This document shows positions 56,972 to 64,000 of a stretch of DNA of 64,000 nucleotides, in pieces. The position numbers and the translations under genes are program-made. This DNA is from Paludisphaera borealis (GTDB taxonomy: Bacteria; Planctomycetota; Planctomycetia; Isosphaerales; Isosphaeraceae): the NCBI RefSeq assembly GCF_001956985.1, contig NZ_CP019082.1:310001-374000 (forward strand), read 5' to 3'. Numbering within the stretch: position 1 is the first letter of the stretch; each line of letters opens with the position of its first letter. The notes under the pieces are model-generated. The model saw only the letters and a program-made list of their open reading frames with translations, did not search any database and was not told the origin of the DNA.

Positions 56972-58333
56972 TCAAAATCCCGCGAGGCGCGCGTCGGCGT
57001 CGCCGAAGTGGTCGAGCTGAACGCCCATCCGGTCCATGATACCCAGGTACATGCCGCAAAGCTTGCGGTGGTCGTCGCCCTTGTCGTGGTAGTCGAGCAC
57101 GCGGCCGGTCTGGAGCGTTCCTCCGAGGCCGCCGGCGAGGACGACCGGCACCTTGCTCGCGTCGTGCTTCGAACCCGACCACATGCTGTTGGTGAATAGC
57201 AGGCAGGTGTTGTCGAGCACGGTGCCTTCGCCCTCGGGCATGGCGTCGAGGCGCGTGGCGAGGTAGGCGAGCTGGCTCACGTAGTATTGCGTCACCCGCT
57301 CGTAGGACGTCGATCGGTCGTCGTGCGAGGCCCCGTGGTGCGCCGCGCGGACGTCGAGGAAGGGATAAAAGAGGCCCGAGATGTCGCGGCAGAGCAGCAG
57401 CGTGGCGATTCGCGTCTTGTCGGTCTGGAAGCCCAACGCGATCAGATCGCACATCAAGCGCATGTGCGCGCGGACGTCTTCCGGCAGGCCGTTGTCGGGC
57501 CGGGGCATCGTCAGGGTCGGGCGGCCCCGGTCGCCGGCGCGGGCGTCGGCGGTCGACTTCTCATCCCGCATCGGCGCGACCCGGCGCTCGACCTCGCGGA
57601 CGCTCGTCAGGTACTCGTCGAGCTTCGCCCGGTCGCTCGCGCTGACCCGCCGGCTCAGGCCCGCCGCCTCGTCGCGGACGCGGTCCAAAATGCTCTGGTT
57701 TCGCTTGCCGCCCCGGTTGTCGAACAGGCTGTCGAAGGCGAGCGACGGGTAGACCTCCATCGGCACCGGCGAGGTCGCGCTCTGCCACGAGATGTGCGAG
57801 CTGTACGCCATCGAGAAGTTCGTCTCGTGGTAGCCGGTGATCGGCTGCTCGCAGCCAAGGACCATGCTCGGCTGGACGGCGTCTTCCCCTTGGTGGCGGG
57901 CGAGCATCTGATCGATGCTGATTCCCCCCTTCAGCTCCGCACCCTTCTTGAGAGCCGCGCCCGAGAGGATGTTGCCGGTCTGGCCGGGGTGGATGCCAAC
58001 GCCCGTGGCGTGCTTGTTGAACAGGCCGTTGACGACGTTGATCTTCGACCGCAACGGGGCCAACGGTTCGAGGCAACGACCCAGCTCCATCGTCGCGCCC
58101 GAGCCCTTGGCCCACCACTGGTCGGGGTTGACGCCGCACCCCATGAACAGCGCGGCGAACCGCTTTGGGGCAGACGCGGCGGCGCTCCCCGACGCCGTGG
58201 CGGCGCCCCAGACGGGGACCGACTCCAGCCACGGCAGGGACATCGTCACCCCTGCTCCGCGGAGGAAGGTCCGCCGGGTCGCGCCGCGAGGGCCCTCGTT
58301 CCGGTCACGTCCCGAGCTGATTGGATCAGACAT
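56972..58333 (-). CDS. DUF1552 family protein, Tat-exported (copy 1)
   Basis: 453 aa from the ATG at 58333, five bases after the stop of the DUF1592 gene. A twin-arginine signal (TRRTFLRGAGVTMSLPWLES) begins near residue 19. DUF1552 blocks follow: RFAALFMGCGVNPDQWW, INVVNGLFNKHATGVGIHPG, SIDQMLARHQG, LDEYLTSVREVERRV, MRLMCDLIALGFQTDKTRIATLLL and LLFTNSMWSGSKHDASKVPVVLAGG. The C-terminus (LDHFGDADARLAGF) is that of the complete family. DUF1552 resembles DUF1501 in fold and always pairs with a PSCyt/DUF1592 partner in planctomycetes. Function unknown. A GH63 gene follows after 53 bases. Confidence 0.92.
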   Translation of the reverse strand: MSDPISSGRDRNEGPRGATRRTFLRGAGVTMSLPWLESVPVWGAATASGSAAASAPKRFAALFMGCGVNPDQWWAKGSGATMELGRCLEPLAPLRSKINVVNGLFNKHATGVGIHPGQTGNILSGAALKKGAELKGGISIDQMLARHQGEDAVQPSMVLGCEQPITGYHETNFSMAYSSHISWQSATSPVPMEVYPSLAFDSLFDNRGGKRNQSILDRVRDEAAGLSRRVSASDRAKLDEYLTSVREVERRVAPMRDEKSTADARAGDRGRPTLTMPRPDNGLPEDVRAHMRLMCDLIALGFQTDKTRIATLLLCRDISGLFYPFLDVRAAHHGASHDDRSTSYERVTQYYVSQLAYLATRLDAMPEGEGTVLDNTCLLFTNSMWSGSKHDASKVPVVLAGGLGGTLQTGRVLDYHDKGDDHRKLCGMYLGIMDRMGVQLDHFGDADARLAGF

Positions 58334-58338
58334 CGCGA

Positions 58339-61308
58339 TCACTCCGCCTTGGCGCCTTCGATGCGCTTGTTCCGGAACTGGGGGCTCGTGACGATCGTCT
58401 CGACCAGGCCGCCAAACCGGCTGCCGTCGTCGGTCAGCCGCTTGCGCATGGCGTCGATCGTCACGTCGTCCGACGGGATGAGGCTTCGCCCGAGGGCGTA
58501 GGCCAGGAGCTTGCGGCAGAGGTTCTCGACGAACTCCTCGCGTCGTTGGGCCAACACGTAGGCGCGGAGCCCCTCGAAGCCGACCCCTTCGCCGCCGCGA
58601 GGGAAGGTCGCGCGGGTGTCGACCGGCCGGCCGCCGAGGTCTTTCTCGCGGGCCTCGCCGACCGGGCCGTACCCCTCGAAGGCCAGGCCGACGGAGTCGA
58701 ACCGCTCGTGGCAGCCGGCGCACGCCTTATCGGCTCGGTGCCGGGCCAGGGTCTCGCGCAAGGTGCGGTCGCCGAGCTTGGCCTCGTCGTCAGGAAGGTC
58801 GGGGACGTTCGCAGGCGGCGGCGGGATGTTCTCGCCGAGCAGCCGGCGGACGACCCAGTAGCCGCGCTTGACGGGGCTCGTCCGCAGGCCGGGGGAGTTC
58901 TTGGTCAGGAAGACCGCCATCGGCAAGAGCCCGCCGCGCCCGTACCGGGTCGCGTCGTCGACTCGCGCCCAACCGTCCGGCCCGGCGTCGGAGGCGGGAG
59001 CGGGCATGCCGTAGTGGCGAGCCAGCGCCGGGTTGACGAACGTGTGTTTGGCGTCGAGGAACTGGATCACCGGCCGATCGTTGCGGACGAGATCGACGAA
59101 GAACCGGATCGGCTCCTCGAACATCGACCGCCGCAGCTCGTCGTCGAACGTCGGGAACCGCCCGCGATCGACGCTGTTGTGTTCCTCGAACCGACGGAAG
59201 TCGAGCCAGTTGCCGCCGAACTCCGTGGCCAGCCCGCGTACGCGGTCGTCGCGGAGCATCCGCCGGGCCTGGGCCGCGAGGGTTTCGGGACGGTGCAGGT
59301 CGCTCGCGGCGGCGTGCGAGAGCAGCTCCTGGTCGGGCATGCTCGCCCAGAGGAAGTAACTCAGGCGGCTGGCCAGATCGTAGTCCGACAGCGGCTGGAC
59401 GCCCGCGCCCGCGCCGGGCAGATCGACCCGGTAGCAGAAGTGAGGGGACATCAAGACGCTGACGATCGTGTCGCGGACGGCGTCCTCGTGGCCAAGGCCG
59501 TCCTCGGCGCGGAGGACGCGGTAGAAGGCGGCCACGCCCTGGCGCTCGTCGTTCGTCAGCGGTCGGCGGTAGGCCCGCTCGGCGAACGCCTGGAGCGCCT
59601 CGACGTGGCGGGGCTCGGCTTCCTGGCGGTCCCGATCGACGCGATGGATGGTCTCGGCGAAGATCTTGAACTGATCCTGGATGGCGGTGATCGCCTGGTC
59701 GCTGGCCTTGAGCCGGCGGGCCTTCGCCAGATAGACGTCGGCCAGTCGGCCCAGCTTGGCCTCCGACGCGGCGTCCTTGTCCTCGGCGCGGACGAAGTCG
59801 AACGCCTCATCCCCCTTCATGAAGCCGGTCTCCGCCCGCTCGTACCAGAGGTAGCTCGAATACTGCCGCATCGGCGCGCCGGTGATGAAATCGAACGCGC
59901 GCCAGAGGCGATCGAGCTCGCGTCGTCCGTTCTCGTCCAGCATCAGCTCGTAAAGCGGGCCGTCGTCCCGGAAGTAGCCGGTCATGCTGTGGAATCCGGC
60001 GCTCAGCAGGCGTCCGGCGTTCCCCTTGTCATTCTTCGGGTCGAGGTAGACGCGGGCCCGCTCCGACACGAAGAACGCGTCGGGGAACGTCTTGCAGAAG
60101 CGGTCGAAGGTCGCCTCGTACCGCTTGAGATCCTCGGGGTTCTCCGGGATCGAGAGCGCCTTGGCCGCCGCGCCCTCCAGCGCCAGTTCGCTCGTGTGGA
60201 GCTTCGAGGCGCCCCCCGCGTACCGCATCCGGTTGGCGACGAACTGGCGGTTCTTCCAGAGGACGAAGGGCTGCGTCCCGGAGTCGATCCCCCGCGCGGT
60301 CAGGTTCTTGACCTCCGGCGTGAGCTGGCGTCGCAGGCCGACGACGAAATCGCGCATCCGCTCGCAACCGGCTCGCGCGACATCCTCGGATTCAGGCAGC
60401 GCCCGCCACATCGCCTGGAGCGCGGCGATCGGGCCGACTTCCTCCGGCCGTTCGGTCAGCACGGCCCAGATCGTGGTCAGGTACTTCGAGCTGAGTCCGG
60501 CTTCGGCGGCGAGCGTCTCCAGCGAGGCGTTGGGCTTGCTCATCGCCGCGCGGTGCTGGAGCCGCCAGGCCGCGAGGAAGTAATCGGCGTAGTCGGTCTT
60601 CTGTCGCTTGTAGAAGTTGATGACGGCGTTGACGCAGTACTTGTCGCGGTCGGTGTCGGCGAGCATTGAATGGGGGGCGAAGGCGAGGCCGTCCGGGGTC
60701 AGGACAAGGTGGTCGGCGACGTCGCGCGCGGCTTGCAGGTATTTCTTGACCAGCGCCGGCGACATCGCCAGCGATTCGGCCGAGTTGTCGAACCCGGCCT
60801 CGTTCGCCGGATCGACGGGGAACTCCTTCGTCGGCTGGAGGTCGAATCCCGTCAGGTCGCGGATGGTGTGGTCGTACTCGGCGTTGCTGAGCCTCCGCGC
60901 GGCGACGGGGCCGGGATCGCCCGCGTTCCGCGCCGCTTCGAGCTTCCGAACCGCCCCGATCCAGGCGATCAGCTCGGCGCGGGCCTCGGCCGTCGGCTGC
61001 TGCTTCGCCTTCGCTGGGGGCATCGTACCGGCTTCGAGCTGCTCCAGGACGAGGGCCCAGCGCGGGAGATCCTTCGCCACCGACTCGGCGGTCGCGAACC
61101 CGCTCAGGTCGAGATCCCCCTTGGGCTTCTCGGCACCGTGGCACCCGAGACAATGCGTTTCGAGGAACGGCCGGACGGACTCGCGAAAGCGGACTTCGAT
61201 CGGGGCGGGCGAACGCTCCGGCCGCGGTTCGTCGGCGACGGTCCCAAGGCCGAACACCGCCAACACGAGCCCACTTGCCGCTGCCAGCGGGAAGGTCGTC
61301 CGCATCAT
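58339..61308 (-). CDS. PSCyt-DUF1587-DUF1592-DUF1588-DUF1585 protein with c-type haem motif
   Basis: 989 aa from the double ATG at 61308. A signal peptide (MMRTTFPLAAASGLVLAVFG) is followed by CLGCH at residues 53-57, the haem-attachment motif of the PSCyt domain. Next are DUF1587 (RRLSNAEYDHTIRDLTGFDL), DUF1595-like and DUF1592 blocks (VSVLMSPHFCYRVDLPGAG, YDLASRLSYFLWASMPD), DUF1588 (GLLPMAVFLTKNSPGLRTSPVKRG) and DUF1585 (LLAYALGRSLIPSDDVTID). The DUF1588/1585 part has C-x2-C-H again (ACAGCHERFD), a second possible haem site. It is exported and presumably redox active. The DUF1552 gene follows five bases later and must be its partner. Confidence 0.92.
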   Translation of the reverse strand: MMRTTFPLAAASGLVLAVFGLGTVADEPRPERSPAPIEVRFRESVRPFLETHCLGCHGAEKPKGDLDLSGFATAESVAKDLPRWALVLEQLEAGTMPPAKAKQQPTAEARAELIAWIGAVRKLEAARNAGDPGPVAARRLSNAEYDHTIRDLTGFDLQPTKEFPVDPANEAGFDNSAESLAMSPALVKKYLQAARDVADHLVLTPDGLAFAPHSMLADTDRDKYCVNAVINFYKRQKTDYADYFLAAWRLQHRAAMSKPNASLETLAAEAGLSSKYLTTIWAVLTERPEEVGPIAALQAMWRALPESEDVARAGCERMRDFVVGLRRQLTPEVKNLTARGIDSGTQPFVLWKNRQFVANRMRYAGGASKLHTSELALEGAAAKALSIPENPEDLKRYEATFDRFCKTFPDAFFVSERARVYLDPKNDKGNAGRLLSAGFHSMTGYFRDDGPLYELMLDENGRRELDRLWRAFDFITGAPMRQYSSYLWYERAETGFMKGDEAFDFVRAEDKDAASEAKLGRLADVYLAKARRLKASDQAITAIQDQFKIFAETIHRVDRDRQEAEPRHVEALQAFAERAYRRPLTNDERQGVAAFYRVLRAEDGLGHEDAVRDTIVSVLMSPHFCYRVDLPGAGAGVQPLSDYDLASRLSYFLWASMPDQELLSHAAASDLHRPETLAAQARRMLRDDRVRGLATEFGGNWLDFRRFEEHNSVDRGRFPTFDDELRRSMFEEPIRFFVDLVRNDRPVIQFLDAKHTFVNPALARHYGMPAPASDAGPDGWARVDDATRYGRGGLLPMAVFLTKNSPGLRTSPVKRGYWVVRRLLGENIPPPPANVPDLPDDEAKLGDRTLRETLARHRADKACAGCHERFDSVGLAFEGYGPVGEAREKDLGGRPVDTRATFPRGGEGVGFEGLRAYVLAQRREEFVENLCRKLLAYALGRSLIPSDDVTIDAMRKRLTDDGSRFGGLVETIVTSPQFRNKRIEGAKAE

Positions 61309-61400
61309 TCGCTCAATATCCCCCGCCACGCCGGCTGCTAATGGTTGAACAAATATTAGACTAGCCGGCTCGGCCGCCGCCATCAACCGCAGTCGGTTCG

Positions 61401-62273
61401 TCACCGCGAGGGGGGCGCGGCGTTCTCGGAGGGCTTTCGCGGGCTGAGCAGATCGTTGTCGGCCATCCAGTCCGCCAGGCGTTTCGGCCAGTTTTTGAGG
61501 GTGGCGAGCTTGGACCGGTTTCCCATGTTGAACCCGTGGCCGCCGCGGGCGAAGACGTGGGCCTCGACCGGGGCGCCCGCGGTCCGGTACTTCTGGAACA
61601 GCCCGGCGATCACGCGGGCCGCGCCGCGGTCGTCGTTGGCCACGAGCAGGAACGCCGGAGGGGCGTCCTTCGGGATCACGTCCGGGATTCCCAGGGGGCC
61701 GGGGTAGATCTGGATCAGGAAGTTCGGGCGGGCGTCGACGCGGTCGATCGGATCGGCGGCGTCGGACTGGCCGGCGGTCGGGCCAAAGGACACGAGCGAG
61801 GCGACTTCGCCCCCCGCCGAGAAACCCATCACGCCCACGCGGTTCGGGTCGATCCCCCACTCTGCGGCCCTGCTGCGGATCAGGCGGAGCGCGCGGAGGC
61901 CGTCCTCGCGGGCGTGGACCTCGGGCTTGTAGGGCGAATCCTTCTCGCGGCCGAGGCGGTACTTGAGGGCGAACGCGGCCACGCCGATGCTGTTGAGGTA
62001 ATGGGCCGCCTCGACCCCCTCCGCGTTGAAGACCAGCTCGCGGTGGCCTCCGCCCGGGCAGATCAGCACCGCCGCGCCCGTCGCCTTGTCTTTAGGCGGG
62101 AGGAAGACCGTGACCGACGGGTTGTGAATGTTCTTGACCCAGTAATCCTTCGCCTGTTCCGCCTCGTCGCGCCGGGCTTCGAAGCCGGGCGGGCCCTTCG
62201 GCCAGAGCGGGACGACCTGGGGATCGTCGGCGGCAAACGCGGCGGTCAGGACGAGGGCGAGCGTCGTCAGCAT
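61401..62273 (-). CDS. Secreted alpha/beta hydrolase, acetyl-xylan-esterase-like
   Basis: 290 aa with a short signal peptide (MLTTLALVLTAAFAADD). The catalytic triad can be assigned: nucleophile S152 in VMGFSAGGEV, acid D214 or D215 in LLVANDDRG and base H246 in ARGGHGFNMG. The oxyanion loop is VLICPGGGHRE. The family (BD-FAE/Axe-type, dienelactone-hydrolase-like) contains esterases acting on acetylated or feruloylated xylan. The gene lies between two DUF1592/DUF1552 pairs on the same strand, 46 bases after the second DUF1552 gene, and may belong to the same transcription unit. Confidence 0.88.
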   Translation of the reverse strand: MLTTLALVLTAAFAADDPQVVPLWPKGPPGFEARRDEAEQAKDYWVKNIHNPSVTVFLPPKDKATGAAVLICPGGGHRELVFNAEGVEAAHYLNSIGVAAFALKYRLGREKDSPYKPEVHAREDGLRALRLIRSRAAEWGIDPNRVGVMGFSAGGEVASLVSFGPTAGQSDAADPIDRVDARPNFLIQIYPGPLGIPDVIPKDAPPAFLLVANDDRGAARVIAGLFQKYRTAGAPVEAHVFARGGHGFNMGNRSKLATLKNWPKRLADWMADNDLLSPRKPSENAAPPSR

Positions 62274-62319
62274 GGGCGGGAACTCCGATCGATCCAGGGC
62301 GTGCGAGGGCGTTCGCGAG

Positions 62320-63714
62320 TCAGACGTTGGCGAGTCGGGCGTCGGAATCGCCGAACCGCTCCACGTCGTGGAGCCCCATCCGGTCGGCCATACTCAGGTA
62401 GAGGTTCGACAACGGCTTGGAGCCGTGCTTGACGTACCGCCCGGGCGTGAGGACGCCGCCGCCCGCGCCCGCCAGCACGACGGGCAAGTTATCGTGGGTG
62501 TGGCGGTTGGCGTCGGCGTTGCCGCTGCCGTAGACGATCATCGAATTATGCAGCAGCGACTTGCCGTCGACGTCGTTCGTCGACTGGAGCTTCTCCAGGA
62601 ATTTGCCGAACTGGCGGACGTACCAGAGGTCGATGTCGGCGACCTTCTGGACCCAATCAGGCCGGTTCTGGTGGTGGCTGAGGTCGTGGTGCCCCTCGGA
62701 GATCCCGATCTGGTCGAACGAGCGGTTGCTGCCGTCGTGGGCCAGCAGCAAGGTCGCCACCCGCGTCGAATCGGTCTGGAACGCCAGGATCAGCATGTCG
62801 AACATGAGCTGGACATAGTCGGCGAATTCCGGGGGGACGCCCTCGGGCGTGTCGCGCTGGGGGGCGCGCGCGTCGCCGAACCGCTCGGTCTTCTCGATCC
62901 GGGTCTCGATGTCGCGGACCCCGCCGAGGTACTGGTCGAGCTTCCTGGAGTCTTCGGAGCCGAGCCGGCGCTGCATCGAGCGGGCGTCGTCGAGCGCGAA
63001 GTCGAGGATCGACCGCTGCTCGTGACGGCGGCGTTCCAGGTTCGCCTTGCGCTCGCCCGGCTTGCCGGCGCCGAACAAGCGCTCGAAGGCTAGCCGAGGA
63101 TTCGACTCCGGCGGCATCGGCGTCGTCGGCGAACTCCACGAGAGGTTGAACTGGTAGGCGCACGAGTACCCCGAGTCGCACGCCCCGGCTCTCCGGCCCG
63201 AGTCGCAGGCGAGCTCCAGCGACGGGAACCGCGTGAGGTGGCCGACCCGGCGGGCGATCATCTGGTCGATCGAGACTCCGGCGCGGATGTCGGTGGCGCT
63301 CTTCTTGAGCCGGACGCCGGTCAGGAACGTGCCATTGCCGCGCGCATGGTCGCCGGCGCCGTCGGGACCCCCCTCGGCCGTCTTGTGGTTCAGGCCGCCG
63401 CAGACCTGGACCAGCCCCTTGAGGGGTTCCAGCGGTTGGAGCGTCTTCTTGAACTGGAAGTCGGCCCCCTCGCCGCTGGGCCACCACGAGGCGGGGATGG
63501 CGCCGTTGGGGAAGTAGACGAACGCCGACCGCAGCGGCGCGCCTGTGGCGGTGGTCGCCAGGGCCTCGGCCCCTTCCGAGGCGAGCAGGCGGGGGGCGCC
63601 CAGCGACGCGAACGCCGGCAGCGCGATCGATGCGCCCAGGCCGCGAAGGAAAAAGCGGCGGCTGAGGTCGGCCGGGCGTCGCACGTCGGCGGATTCGAGT
63701 CCCGAGTTCATCAT
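62320..63714 (-). CDS. DUF1552 family protein, Tat-exported (copy 2)
   Basis: 464 aa. A twin-arginine signal (LSRRFFLRGLGASIALPAFAS) lies near residue 20. The body has the family blocks SAFVYFPNGAIPASWW, LEPLKGLVQVCGGLNHKTAE, SIDQMIARRVGHLTRFPSLEL, LDQYLGGVRDIETRI, MFDMLILAFQTDSTRVATLLL and SMIVYGSGNADANRHTHDNLPVVLAG. It differs clearly from copy 1, so the two pairs are not a recent duplication. The gene begins 7 bases after the stop of the partial DUF1592 gene at the window edge. Confidence 0.92.
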   Translation of the reverse strand: MMNSGLESADVRRPADLSRRFFLRGLGASIALPAFASLGAPRLLASEGAEALATTATGAPLRSAFVYFPNGAIPASWWPSGEGADFQFKKTLQPLEPLKGLVQVCGGLNHKTAEGGPDGAGDHARGNGTFLTGVRLKKSATDIRAGVSIDQMIARRVGHLTRFPSLELACDSGRRAGACDSGYSCAYQFNLSWSSPTTPMPPESNPRLAFERLFGAGKPGERKANLERRRHEQRSILDFALDDARSMQRRLGSEDSRKLDQYLGGVRDIETRIEKTERFGDARAPQRDTPEGVPPEFADYVQLMFDMLILAFQTDSTRVATLLLAHDGSNRSFDQIGISEGHHDLSHHQNRPDWVQKVADIDLWYVRQFGKFLEKLQSTNDVDGKSLLHNSMIVYGSGNADANRHTHDNLPVVLAGAGGGVLTPGRYVKHGSKPLSNLYLSMADRMGLHDVERFGDSDARLANV

Positions 63715-63721
63715 CGAGTCC

Positions 63722-64000
63722 TTATTCGGAGGGATGAGACGCCCGGCCGGCGTCTGGGTCGGGGAGCTTCGCGGAGTCCGCCGTCGTCGATCGACGGCGC
63801 TTCTGGAACGGGACGGATTCGACGATCCCCGCGATCAAGGCGGAGGCGCGGCCTTCGCCCCCCTCGATCCGTCCCACGATCAAATCGACGGCCTCGACGT
63901 CGTACGCTTCGAGGCCGCGACCGAGCGCGTAAGTCAGCAGCTTCTCGGTCAGGCAGCGGTAGAACTCGCGGCGGTGGTTCTCGACCAGGAGCTTCTTCAG
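63722..64000 (-). CDS. C-terminal end of a DUF1592/DUF1585 protein, partial
   Basis: Minus-strand frame open from the window edge to the TAA at 63722, 92 residues of the C-terminus. The part NHRREFYRCLTEKLLTYALGRGLEAYDVEAVD is the DUF1585 ending of PSCyt/DUF1592 proteins (compare LLAYALGRSLIPSDDV in 58339-61308). It is followed by SVPFQKRR and a low-complexity tail ending RASHPSE. The DUF1552 partner starts 7 bases downstream. The rest of the gene lies outside the window. Confidence 0.9.
   Translation of the reverse strand: MKKLLVENHRREFYRCLTEKLLTYALGRGLEAYDVEAVDLIVGRIEGGEGRASALIAGIVESVPFQKRRRSTTADSAKLPDPDAGRASHPSE

Noticed and set aside
58321-60669. Long plus-strand open frame opposite the DUF1592 gene
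   Set aside because: Antisense shadow; charged, repetitive composition without domains.

Overview
The window looks like a chromosomal segment of a GC-rich planctomycete, most likely of the family Isosphaeraceae (Singulisphaera/Paludisphaera/Tautonia-like). The evidence is the gene content: several pairs of the planctomycete-specific c-type-cytochrome/DUF1549/DUF1553 or DUF1587/DUF1592 proteins with DUF1501 or DUF1552 partners, three DUF1559 pseudopilin-like proteins with H-x9-DG motifs, an FG-GAP/ASPIC-UnbV protein, GCC-type leucine-rich-repeat proteins, an N-terminal LEDR surface motif and several secreted oxidoreductases. The family placement is inferred from gene content, not from a marker gene. 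I found no rRNA, tRNA, CRISPR array or phage module.

Layout. 1-1701: end of a DUF1553 protein and its DUF1501 partner. 1726-4496: two tandem paralogous membrane-anchored LRR proteins (minus). 4819-8162: an unrecognised cytosolic protein facing a lemA/DUF2207 pair. 8410-14799: a run of mostly unrelated single genes (Uma2, ceramidase-like/LamG, PHA-granule-like, secreted unknown, ThuA, HGSNAT-like acyltransferase). 14849-16990: an IS110-family insertion sequence with a structured non-coding upstream region, followed by about 700 bp of dispersed repeats and no gene. 17146-21728: a complete PSCyt/DUF1549/DUF1553 + DUF1501 pair.

22014-33295 is the most distinctive stretch. It holds three copies of a two-gene module, a tiny lipoprotein (73-79 aa) followed by a DUF1559 pseudopilin-like protein, with leader hairpins and terminators. 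Between them lie a minus-strand membrane protein, a TPR/FG-GAP/UnbV protein split by a frameshift in a 9-G run, and a BON-domain protein; a DUF4198 protein closes the last module. 33456-37375: sialate O-acetylesterase, a Tat-exported Gfo/Idh/MocA dehydrogenase and endonuclease III. 37391-38207 (minus): an ECF sigma factor overlapping a very small zinc-finger protein. 38527-40451: flavin reductase-like protein translationally overlapping an MFS transporter. 40461-44950 (minus): a LEDR-motif surface protein and a fused M61 peptidase-PDZ-CBM9 protein. 45131-48975: secreted Gfo/Idh/MocA protein, MFS transporter and cytochrome P450. 49064-49774: a less GC-rich orphan. 49801-54158: divergent ABC exporter and MFS/spermidine-synthase-like fusion. 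54186-64000 is a single minus-strand run: two DUF1592/DUF1552 pairs around an alpha/beta hydrolase, ending in a GH63-type glucosidase.

How the genes fit together. Most products carry signal peptides, Tat signals or membrane segments, and several are hydrolases, sugar-type dehydrogenases or haem-c proteins. This fits the planctomycete theme of a large periplasm processing carbohydrates and glycoconjugates. The items I consider most worth a second look are the IS110 non-coding region (candidate bridge RNA), the four identical 9-G tracts in the FG-GAP/UnbV gene, the triplicated lipoprotein-DUF1559 module, and the dispersed palindromic repeats.
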